NCBI GenBank assembly: GCA_946479985.1
Contig: CAMLIF010000105.1
Location: 1 to 13,990, forward strand
Length of the DNA stretch: 13,990 nucleotides
From: an uncultured Flavobacteriales bacterium
Lineage (GTDB): Bacteria; Bacteroidota; Bacteroidia; Flavobacteriales; Crocinitomicaceae
Direction of reading: 5' to 3'
In this document: positions 6,973 through 13,251 of the stretch, piece after piece
How positions within the stretch are numbered: the stretch's first letter is position 1
Layout: each line of letters starts with the position of its first letter
Program-made: the position numbers and the translations under genes
Notes under the pieces: model-generated
Database searches by the model: none
Seen by the model: only the letters and a program-made list of their open reading frames with translations
What the model was told of the DNA's origin: nothing

Positions 6973-7003
6973 GCCCTTCTCCAGTTTTGGAGGGGGCTTT
7001 TTT
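6973..7003 (+). terminator. intrinsic terminator in the operon leader
   Basis: GCCCTTCTCC (6973-6982) pairs with GGAGGGGGC (6989-6997), with one bulge and a loop AGTTTT. Six T's follow (6998-7003), then ATTT. It is a strong Rho-independent terminator placed after the leader ORF and before the first structural gene, in the direction of the operon. It could also terminate the Rrf2 transcript, but it lies 250 bases past that gene and downstream of the putative operon promoter. Confidence 0.85.
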
Positions 7004-7031
7004 ATTTACAATGATGGCGTGTTGAAAGTCA

Positions 7032-7108
7032 GCCACTAATGCACTAATAAAATTTGGTTCACACATAGCGAGTCCGTTAGGTGAAGCAAAGATTCGTGAA
7101 TTCGTGGC
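7032..7108. repeat. imperfect inverted repeat, about 77 bases
   Basis: GCCACTAATGCACTAAT (7032-7048) and ATTCGTGAATTCGTGGC (7092-7108) are inverted copies matching at 14 of 17 positions. The 43 bases between show no coding sense. Phrases like ATTCGTGAATTCGTGGC recur, from memory, in intergenic DNA of Bacteroidota, so this may be a dispersed palindromic repeat. It lies between the leader terminator and the start of the aldo/keto reductase gene. Confidence 0.5.
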
Positions 7109-7127
7109 ATCAAAAAATGCAATAACA

Positions 7128-8009
7128 ATGAAAAATCTATATATAAACGAATTAGGTCCAAAAGTTTCCGCAGCGGTTTACGGCTTTTGGAGATGGAACG
7201 AAACAGATTTCAAAGATCCTTCGAACTTTAATAAAGCAGTTGAATTCACCCGAAGTCTGGGAATCAATACCTACGATCTCAGCCCGGCGTATGCAAACGG
7301 ATTGGTTGAAGAAAATTTCGGGAATCTGCTGAAAAGTGGGGCCTTGAACAGAAGTGAACTGGTTATTTCCAGTAAAGCAGGTGTTCGGCAGTTTTCCGGA
7401 GCAAATGGTTCCGGAACTTACATCGACTTAAGCCCAAAATGGATTTCGGCTAGCGTGGAGGAATCGTTGAAACGACTTCAAACGGAGAAATTGGATATCC
7501 TGATTCTCGAAGGATTTGATTTCCTGTATTCTTTCGAAGAAACAGCTTCAACACTCTTGAAATTGCAACGAAGCGGTAAGATTGGTTACATCGGTGTTTC
7601 AAATTTCAATGTGTTCCAGCAGCGTTTACTTTCAAACTATTTGTCGCAGCCAATTATCACAAATCACATTGAGCTAAACTTGCTGCAAACTGAAGCCCTT
7701 ACCGACGGACGCATTGATTTCATACGTGAACAACACAGTCGTGCTTTAGCCTTTTCGCCTTTGGCCGACGGGCGAATTCTTTTGGGAGAAGACGAGAAAG
7801 CAGTTCGTGTAAGAAGTTTGCTGGAGAAGATCGCCAAAAACTACGATGCAAATATTGAACAGGCTGCCGTAGCCTGGGTTCACCAGCTTGGAGCTTTACC
7901 GATAATTGGAAGTAAGGAAACGCGTAGAATTCAGAATGCGTCAACGGCTTACGACATTAAATTGTCGAAGGAAGATTGGAATTTGTTGTACCAGGAAACT
8001 TTGAAATAA
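7128..8009 (+). CDS. aldo/keto reductase, YdhF-like, atypical active site
   Basis: This 293-residue cytoplasmic protein has the NAD(P)H-dependent aldo/keto reductase fold. Recognisable family parts: VSAAVYGFWRW (13-23), catalytic Asp50 and Tyr55 in YDLSPAYANG, Lys83 in SSKAGVR, then YIGVSNFN, HIELNLLQ, AFSPLADGR and the cofactor-phosphate region PIIGSKETRRIQNA. The catalytic His normally found in a motif like LLLHRPD is replaced: the segment reads LDILILEGFD, with Glu128 in its place. I start it at ATG 7128, because an upstream in-frame GTG at 7104 lies inside the inverted repeat. It is the first gene of the sulfur operon and its stop overlaps the next start (TAATG). Its role in sulfur metabolism is unknown; a redox job is inference from position. 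Confidence 0.88.
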   Translation: MKNLYINELGPKVSAAVYGFWRWNETDFKDPSNFNKAVEFTRSLGINTYDLSPAYANGLVEENFGNLLKSGALNRSELVISSKAGVRQFSGANGSGTYIDLSPKWISASVEESLKRLQTEKLDILILEGFDFLYSFEETASTLLKLQRSGKIGYIGVSNFNVFQQRLLSNYLSQPIITNHIELNLLQTEALTDGRIDFIREQHSRALAFSPLADGRILLGEDEKAVRVRSLLEKIAKNYDANIEQAAVAWVHQLGALPIIGSKETRRIQNASTAYDIKLSKEDWNLLYQETLK

Positions 8010-10141
8010 TGCAGAGTTTCAGAACAGAATACGAGCAAATTCAGGCAGATCGAAAGATTGTTGTGGAAAGAGATGTTCTTGAATTAGGTGAGAAGATTGC
8101 TGCATTCAAAGACGGGAAGATTCCGGACGACAAATTCCGTGCATTACGTTTGGCAAGAGGTGTTTACGGTCAGCGACAGCAAGGTGTTCAGATGATACGT
8201 ATTAAACTTCCGTATGGAAAAGTTACAGCAAATCAGTTGCGGAGAATTGCTGCTGTGAGCGACGAATACAGTACAGGTCGTCTGCACATAACAACACGCC
8301 AGGATATCCAGATTCATTATGTTTCGCTGGATAGAACACCACAATTGTGGGCAGATCTGGAAAAAGACGATGTAACTCTTCGCGAAGCGTGTGGAAATAC
8401 CGTTCGAAATGTTACAGCAAGTGATTTGGCGGGAATAGATCCGAAAGAACTATTCGACGTTACGCCTTATGCCGATTTGGTTTATCGTTACTTTCTGCGG
8501 AAACCTTTTGGCCAGGAACTGGGACGTAAGATCAAAATTGCATTCAGTTCTTCGGATGACGATGATGCGTTTACTTTTATTCATGATTTTGGATTTATTC
8601 CACGAATGAAGGAGATAGACGGACTTCAGGTAAAAGGATTTAAAGTTCTGGTTGGAGGTGGATTAGGTGCGCAACCTTTTCTCGCTAAAACTGCTTTTGA
8701 ATTCCTGGAAGCTGAGAAAATTATTTCGTTCGTTGAAGCAGCAATCCGGGTGTTCGATCGTCATGGAGAGCGCAATTCCCGTAACAAAGCACGTTTGAAG
8801 TTCCTGATTAATTCGATCGGTTTTGAAACATATATTCAATTAGTGAATGAGGAATTGAAGGCAGTTCAATATGAATTAGAAAATGATTTCTTGTTATTTG
8901 ACAATGAAGAAATTGAATCCCCTTACTTAAAGCAGATTTCAATAAATACTTTAATTGAAGAATCACATGATCTCATTTATTCAGATTGGCTAAAGACCAA
9001 TGTAATAGAACAAAAACAGCAAGGATTATTTGCCGCTTACATAAAAGTTCAGCTAGGCGATTTTTATACCAGCCAGGCGAGGGATTTATCAAACTTATTA
9101 GATGATTTCGATTTGCCGGAATTGCGTTTTACGATTGATCAGAACATTCAGCTGCGAAATGTGAAATCTGAAAATCTGAAAGCTGTTTATTTGAAATTGG
9201 GAGAAATTGGACTGAATGCAAATGGCTACAACAGCCTTGGCGATATAACCGCTTGTCCGGGAACCGATACATGTAACCTGGGAATTTCGAATTCGACAAA
9301 TGTGGCTGTTGTGCTGGAAGATCACATTCGTACTGCTTACCCGAAATTATTGGAAGAAACAGGAATTAAGATCAAGATCAGCGGATGTATGAATTCCTGT
9401 GGTCAGCATGGCCTGGCGCATATCGGCTTTCACGGAAGTTCTATAAAAACAAAGGAAGGAACTCTTCCGGCTTTGCAATTGTTACTTGGCGGCGGAAAAT
9501 TGGGTGGAGGAGAAGGTCGTGTTGCTGAAAAAGTAATCAAATTTCCTTCGAAACGCGTGATTCAGCTAATCGATACTATTCTTACTGATTTCGCTGAAAA
9601 TCATAATAATGACGAAGATTTCAACGCGTATTACGATCGGCAAACCACAAACTATTTCTATCAATTGCTGAAACCATTGGCAGATACTTCGAATGTGGCT
9701 TCGACAGATTATGTGGACTGGGGTCACGAAGAGGAATTCGCAACCGCAATTGGAGTTGGAGAATGTGCCGGAGTGCAGATTGATCTGGTGAGAACCTTGC
9801 TTTTTGATGCGGAAGAGAAAGCTGATTCTGCTGCTTTTGCACTTGAAGAAGAACGTTTTGCTGATGCAATCTATTTCGCTTATACAGCTTTAGTTCACGG
9901 AGCAAAAGCCCTGCTGATCGACAAAGGAGTTCGTTGTAATACGCAGGTGAAAATTCTAACGGATTTCGATTTGCATTTCGCCAATGATTTTGGATTCGAT
10001 GAGCACTATTTGTTCTCTGAATTTGTATTGCGAATGAATAAATCCGAACCAACAGAAGAATTCGCGAATGTATATGTGAATCAATTATTGGAAGTGTTTA
10101 ACCGCTTAAAAGAAAGTTATGGAAACGAAGAAAAAAAATAA
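8009..10141 (+). CDS. siroheme sulfite (nitrite) reductase with C-terminal HEPN-like domain
   Basis: The 710-residue enzyme is predicted to reduce sulfite to sulfide with six electrons. The N-terminal ferredoxin-like half holds GQRQQGVQMIRIKLP (54-68), siroheme-contact TGRLHITTRQDIQ (89-101) and GNTVRNV (129-135). The second half has the coupled 4Fe-4S/siroheme ligands: TACPGTDTC with Cys416 and Cys422, and GCMNSCGQHG with Cys460 and Cys464. Residues about 595-705 form an extra helical tail (ALEEERFADAIYFAYTALVHGAKALL) resembling a HEPN domain; it lacks the RX4-6H RNase motif. Nitrite reductases share this fold; sulfite is preferred here because cysH, cysD and siroheme genes surround it. It overlaps the previous gene by 1 base and the next by 23. 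ATG 8009 is chosen over an earlier in-frame codon at 7976 inside the neighbouring gene. Confidence 0.92.
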   Translation: MQSFRTEYEQIQADRKIVVERDVLELGEKIAAFKDGKIPDDKFRALRLARGVYGQRQQGVQMIRIKLPYGKVTANQLRRIAAVSDEYSTGRLHITTRQDIQIHYVSLDRTPQLWADLEKDDVTLREACGNTVRNVTASDLAGIDPKELFDVTPYADLVYRYFLRKPFGQELGRKIKIAFSSSDDDDAFTFIHDFGFIPRMKEIDGLQVKGFKVLVGGGLGAQPFLAKTAFEFLEAEKIISFVEAAIRVFDRHGERNSRNKARLKFLINSIGFETYIQLVNEELKAVQYELENDFLLFDNEEIESPYLKQISINTLIEESHDLIYSDWLKTNVIEQKQQGLFAAYIKVQLGDFYTSQARDLSNLLDDFDLPELRFTIDQNIQLRNVKSENLKAVYLKLGEIGLNANGYNSLGDITACPGTDTCNLGISNSTNVAVVLEDHIRTAYPKLLEETGIKIKISGCMNSCGQHGLAHIGFHGSSIKTKEGTLPALQLLLGGGKLGGGEGRVAEKVIKFPSKRVIQLIDTILTDFAENHNNDEDFNAYYDRQTTNYFYQLLKPLADTSNVASTDYVDWGHEEEFATAIGVGECAGVQIDLVRTLLFDAEEKADSAAFALEEERFADAIYFAYTALVHGAKALLIDKGVRCNTQVKILTDFDLHFANDFGFDEHYLFSEFVLRMNKSEPTEEFANVYVNQLLEVFNRLKESYGNEEKK

Positions 10142-10901
10142 GATCATATTGGTTGGTGCGGGTCCCGGAGATGTGGAATTGATCACATTGAAAGGAGCCC
10201 GTGCGCTTCGAAATGCAGATGTCATTCTCTACGATGCGTTGGTGAACGAAGAATTACTGAATCTTTCACCGAAAGCGATCAAAATTTATGTCGGAAAACG
10301 AATTGGAAATGTGAAACACACGCAGTTGGAAATCAATAAATTGTTGGTTGCTTATGCCCGGAAATATCAAAATGTAGTTCGGTTGAAAGGAGGCGATAGC
10401 TTTGTTTTTGGTCGTGGCTATGAAGAAATTCTTTACGCTCAAAAATTCGGAATTGAAACAGAAGTCGTTCCCGGAATCTCAAGTGTAATTTCAGTCCCCG
10501 CATTGGCTGGAATTCCGGTTACTCATCGCGGATTAAGTAAGAGTTTTCATGTTGTAACGGCAACACTTTCGAACGGCAAATTGAACCCGGAACTGGAACA
10601 TGCGGTTCTTGGAAATGGAACAGTTTTAATCCTGATGGGATTGCATTTGCTACCGGAAATTAGTCGTTTATATATTCAGGCAGGAAAGGGAACACAGAAA
10701 GCAGCCATTATCCTGGATGGCTCTTTACCAACCGTTGAGCATATTGCTGGAACTATTGCCGCTTTACCGTTTCAATTTAGAAATCCACAAAGAAAACCGG
10801 GAATTATTGTAATCGGTGAAGTAGTCGGATTAAAAGACTCCCCGATCAAATTGAGTAAAAAACTGGCAAATCTGTGTATTAACACTTCATTGGCAAACTG
10901 A
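10119..10901 (+). CDS. cobA: uroporphyrinogen-III C-methyltransferase (SUMT)
   Basis: This 260-residue enzyme transfers two methyl groups from S-adenosylmethionine to uroporphyrinogen III, giving precorrin-2, the first dedicated step of siroheme synthesis. Family motifs: ILVGAGPGDVELITLKG (10-26), RLKGGDSFVFGRGYEE (88-103), VVPGISSVISVPALAGIPVTHRG (117-138) and LMGLHLL later. Length matches stand-alone SUMT, unlike the CysG fusion of E. coli. It starts 23 bases inside the sulfite reductase gene and ends 3 bases before the dehydrogenase/TSUP fusion, so translation is probably coupled. Siroheme supply for the preceding reductase is the obvious role; no cobalamin genes are visible here. Confidence 0.95.
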   Translation: METKKKNKIILVGAGPGDVELITLKGARALRNADVILYDALVNEELLNLSPKAIKIYVGKRIGNVKHTQLEINKLLVAYARKYQNVVRLKGGDSFVFGRGYEEILYAQKFGIETEVVPGISSVISVPALAGIPVTHRGLSKSFHVVTATLSNGKLNPELEHAVLGNGTVLILMGLHLLPEISRLYIQAGKGTQKAAIILDGSLPTVEHIAGTIAALPFQFRNPQRKPGIIVIGEVVGLKDSPIKLSKKLANLCINTSLAN

Positions 10902-10904
10902 TTT

Positions 10905-12383
10905 ATGAGTGATAAGGCAAAAAACGAATTGTTCCCGATTTTTCTAAAGACAAACGAACTGGAAGTACTGCTGATTGGCGGAGGAAAGGTTGCGTTGGAA
11001 AAACTGCAGGCCTTGCTTACCAATTCGCCGCGTACAATTGTCCATGTGATTTCGAAGGATTTCAATGACGAATTCCTGGCGTTTGCAGAATTGCATGAAA
11101 ATGTTTCTCTGGAAAGCGGAATTGTAGGTCCGCGCGATTTTCTGAATAAACAATTGGTGATAGCCGCAATCAATGATGTGGAAGATTCTGCAGAATTAAA
11201 AACCCTGGCCAACGAAGCAGGAATTTTGTTCAATGCAGCCGATAAACCTGATTTGTGCGATTTCTACCTGGGATCGGTAGTTCGGAAAGGAAACCTCAAA
11301 ATCGGGATTTCGACTAACGGGAAATCACCTACAATTGCGAAACGGTTGAAAGAAGTGCTTGATGAAAATCTACCGGATGAGATCAATGATTCGTTGGATC
11401 AGTTGAATAAATTACGGAATCATCTGTCTGGCGATTTCAATAAAAAAGTAAAGCAGCTCAATAAAACAACCGAAGTGCTGACTGCAAAGATCGAACGTCC
11501 GTGGTATTTGTTTTCACCCTGGAAATTGCTGGGTTACGCCGCCGGAATTTTAGGAATCATGATCAGCGGGCACGTTTTCTTTTCGCTCGTTCCGCCGGAT
11601 CTTATCTTTTCCAAAGCTTCGGAAACCATTGCATCGCTTGATATGATGTTCGTTTGGTTCATGGTTGGCGGTTTCATTGCTCAAATGATCGACGGCGCGC
11701 TCGGAATGGCTTATGGAGTGAGTGCTACCACGTTTTTACTTTCTCTCGGAATTTCACCGGCTGTAGCAAGTATGAGTGTTCATGCTTCCGAGATTTTTAC
11801 AAGCGGAGTTTCCGGAATTATGCATTTACGCTTCGGTAATGTCAATAATCGTTTGTTTAAGTCGCTTGTAATTCCCGGAGTGATAGGAGCAATCATCGGT
11901 GCGTATTTGCTGACCGAATTAGAAGATTACAACCAATACATCAAACCAATTGTGAGCTCGTATACGCTTTTCCTGGGTTCTTTGATTATTTACAAAGTCC
12001 TTCGGAAAAAGCAGGCACGCAAAAAAGTAACAAAAGCCGGCTGGCTGGCAACCATGGGCGGATTTCTCGATTCCATTGGCGGCGGCGGTTGGGGACCAGT
12101 TGTTTCTTCAACCCTGATTGCAAGAGGAAAACATCCGCGAATGATCATTGGTTCCGTGAACCTGGCTGAATTTTTCGTTTCGCTGGCAAGTTCGTTCACT
12201 TTTTTCTCAATCATCGGTGCTTCGGCGTGGAAACCAATTGTCGGGCTGATTTTGGGTGGTGTTTGTGCTGCGCCAATTGCGGCTTATTTGTCCTCAAAAC
12301 TGAATATCAAAGCAATGATGCTCTTTGTTGGAATTGTAGTGATTATCCTGAGTTTGAGAAATTTAATCATGTTATTGTTTTAA
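10905..12383 (+). CDS. fusion: siroheme synthase N-domain plus TSUP (TauE/SafE) membrane domain
   Basis: This 492-residue protein joins two families. Residues about 8-195 match the CysG N-domain (precorrin-2 dehydrogenase / sirohydrochlorin ferrochelatase): Rossmann loop LLIGGGKVALEK (22-33), FNAADKPDLCDF with Asp113 near the expected catalytic Asp, and ISTNGKSPTIAKRL (135-148). Residues about 205-492 are a multi-helix membrane domain of the TauE/SafE sulfite-exporter type, with VGGFIAQMIDGALGMAYGVSAT, SVHASEIFTSGVSG and the second-repeat motif MGGFLDSIGGGGWGPV. The first half would finish siroheme synthesis from the preceding enzyme's product; the second half may carry sulfite or another sulfur anion. 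The frame is open across the junction, so it is a real fusion. It lies 3 bases after the SUMT gene and 4 before cysH. Transport direction and substrate are unknown. Confidence 0.92.
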   Translation: MSDKAKNELFPIFLKTNELEVLLIGGGKVALEKLQALLTNSPRTIVHVISKDFNDEFLAFAELHENVSLESGIVGPRDFLNKQLVIAAINDVEDSAELKTLANEAGILFNAADKPDLCDFYLGSVVRKGNLKIGISTNGKSPTIAKRLKEVLDENLPDEINDSLDQLNKLRNHLSGDFNKKVKQLNKTTEVLTAKIERPWYLFSPWKLLGYAAGILGIMISGHVFFSLVPPDLIFSKASETIASLDMMFVWFMVGGFIAQMIDGALGMAYGVSATTFLLSLGISPAVASMSVHASEIFTSGVSGIMHLRFGNVNNRLFKSLVIPGVIGAIIGAYLLTELEDYNQYIKPIVSSYTLFLGSLIIYKVLRKKQARKKVTKAGWLATMGGFLDSIGGGGWGPVVSSTLIARGKHPRMIIGSVNLAEFFVSLASSFTFFSIIGASAWKPIVGLILGGVCAAPIAAYLSSKLNIKAMMLFVGIVVIILSLRNLIMLLF

Positions 12384-12387
12384 GATC

Positions 12388-13074
12388 ATGCTAAAAGAAA
12401 TTGAAGCTTTAGACCAAGAAAATATTGCCGGATTCCTGGGAAGAATTGCGGCTCTTCCAAATGTGAAAGCAGCGTTTTCAACCAGTTTGAGTTGGGAAGA
12501 TCAGGTGGTGACTCATCATATTCTCTCACAGCAATTACCCATTCGGATTTTCACGCTGGATACCGGCAGATTGTTCGCCGAAACGTACAGTGTTCTGAAT
12601 TCGACCAGGGAACGATACAAATCAGACATAGAAGTTTTCTTTCCGCGACATGAAGCAGTTGAGAAACTAGTGACAACAAAAGGCCCGGTCAGTTTCTACG
12701 AATCATTGGAAAACAGAAAAGAATGCTGTTTCATTCGAAAAGTTGAGCCTTTGAATCGAGCATTGGAAAATGTGAATATCTGGATCACGGGTTTGCGGGC
12801 TGAACATTCTGAAAATCGACAGGAACTGAAAGTAGTGGAGTGGGATGAACAACGGCAGCTTGTGAAAGTGAATCCGCTGGCAAAATGGAGTTTAGAGGAA
12901 GTAAAAGCTGAGATCAAACGCTTCAATATTCCAACAAACGCCCTGCAGGATAAAGGATTTGTAAGCATTGGGTGTCAACCCTGTACAAGAGCCATTCGTG
13001 ACGGAGAATCGTTTCGGGCCGGCCGGTGGTGGTGGGAAGACAATTCGAAAAAGGAGTGTGGATTACATAGTTAA
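12388..13074 (+). CDS. cysH: adenylyl-sulfate (APS/PAPS) reductase
   Basis: This 228-residue cytoplasmic enzyme reduces activated sulfate to sulfite using thioredoxin or glutaredoxin. Visible features: FSTSLSWEDQV (30-40) as the substrate loop, FTLDTGRLF (55-63), Cys113-Cys114 in KECCFIRKVEPL, GLRAEHSENR (135-144), Cys196 and Cys199 in GCQPCTRAI, and the catalytic Cys224 in ECGLH. The CC plus CxxC pairs are the 4Fe-4S ligands of APS reductases and of bifunctional enzymes; classical E. coli CysH lacks them. APS is thus the likely substrate, so no APS kinase would be needed for this route. The gene starts 4 bases after the siroheme/TSUP fusion. Its C-terminus is complete. Confidence 0.95.
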   Translation: MLKEIEALDQENIAGFLGRIAALPNVKAAFSTSLSWEDQVVTHHILSQQLPIRIFTLDTGRLFAETYSVLNSTRERYKSDIEVFFPRHEAVEKLVTTKGPVSFYESLENRKECCFIRKVEPLNRALENVNIWITGLRAEHSENRQELKVVEWDEQRQLVKVNPLAKWSLEEVKAEIKRFNIPTNALQDKGFVSIGCQPCTRAIRDGESFRAGRWWWEDNSKKECGLHS

Positions 13075-13103
13075 TAATCAATAAGAAATTATCAAGGTTG
13101 AAA

Positions 13104-13232
13104 GAGGATTGTCGTCTCCCCCTTTGGAGGGGGATTAAGAGGGAGGGCTGAGAATCGTATTTGCCACCCTCCTCATTCCTCCCTGTCTGACTGCAAACAG
13201 GCAGGCCTCAAGGGAGGAGGTGTTAGATCCTC
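13104..13232. repeat. GC-rich palindromic intergenic repeat between cysH and cysD
   Basis: Inverted ends GAGGAT (13104-13109) and ATCCTC (13227-13232) frame a block of C-runs and G-runs. It includes a perfect hairpin TCCCCCT-TTGG-AGGGGGA (13117-13134). Further in, CCTGTCTG (13180-13187) and CAGGCAGG (13197-13204) form a second hairpin with one mismatch. Composition differs sharply from the genes around it. From memory, similar CTCCC/GGGAG palindromes are scattered in Bacteroidota genomes. No U-tract follows either hairpin, so it does not look like an ordinary terminator, but it could attenuate or protect mRNA between two operon genes. Confidence 0.6.
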
Positions 13233-13251
13233 CTTAAAAATAAGAGAAAAT

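Larger units (their letters stand above)
6827..7003 (+). promoter_or_regulatory. putative cysteine-responsive attenuator leader
   Basis: The leader RNA (5' end inferred) holds mutually exclusive structures. (1) Hairpin TGCCC (6928-6932) / GGGCA (6937-6941) has the leader-ORF stop codon in its four-base loop. (2) Antiterminator: TGGAGATGG (6943-6951) pairs with CCTTCTCCA (6975-6983), eight pairs and one mismatch; a small hairpin TCAA-ATT-TTGA (6956-6966) lies inside its loop. (3) The terminator at 6973-6997 uses the same 5' arm as structure 2. A ribosome waiting at the Cys codons 6921-6926 would melt structure 1 and leave 6943-6951 free, allowing readthrough. A ribosome reaching the stop at 6933-6935 would cover the start of the antiterminator, so the terminator forms. 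Pairings are seen; the mechanism is inferred. I recognise no known riboswitch here. Confidence 0.6.

Noticed and set aside
6827..7003. SAM riboswitch or other known metabolite riboswitch in the leader
   Set aside because: I looked for the S-box and SAM-II conserved cores and did not find them; the leader ORF with terminator/antiterminator explains the structure better.
7032..7108. Insertion sequence or MITE
   Set aside because: No transposase and no recognisable target-site duplication flank the inverted arms; only a generic inverted repeat can be supported.
7104..7127. Upstream GTG start of the aldo/keto reductase
   Set aside because: It lies in the arm of the inverted repeat and adds eight residues without family resemblance; the ATG at 7128 opens the conserved fold.
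7976..8008. Extended start of the sulfite reductase
   Set aside because: It would overlap the aldo/keto reductase by 34 bases; ATG 8009, in the TAATG overlap, is the natural coupled start.
9780..10130. HEPN ribonuclease toxin module
   Set aside because: The domain is continuous with the reductase, has no RX4-6H motif and no adjacent antitoxin (MNT-type nucleotidyltransferase).
13226..13246. Third Rrf2 operator before cysD (TCCTCCTTAAAAATAAGA)
   Set aside because: It resembles one half of the motif, but the spacing and right arm do not fit and it is part of the GC-rich repeat's tail.
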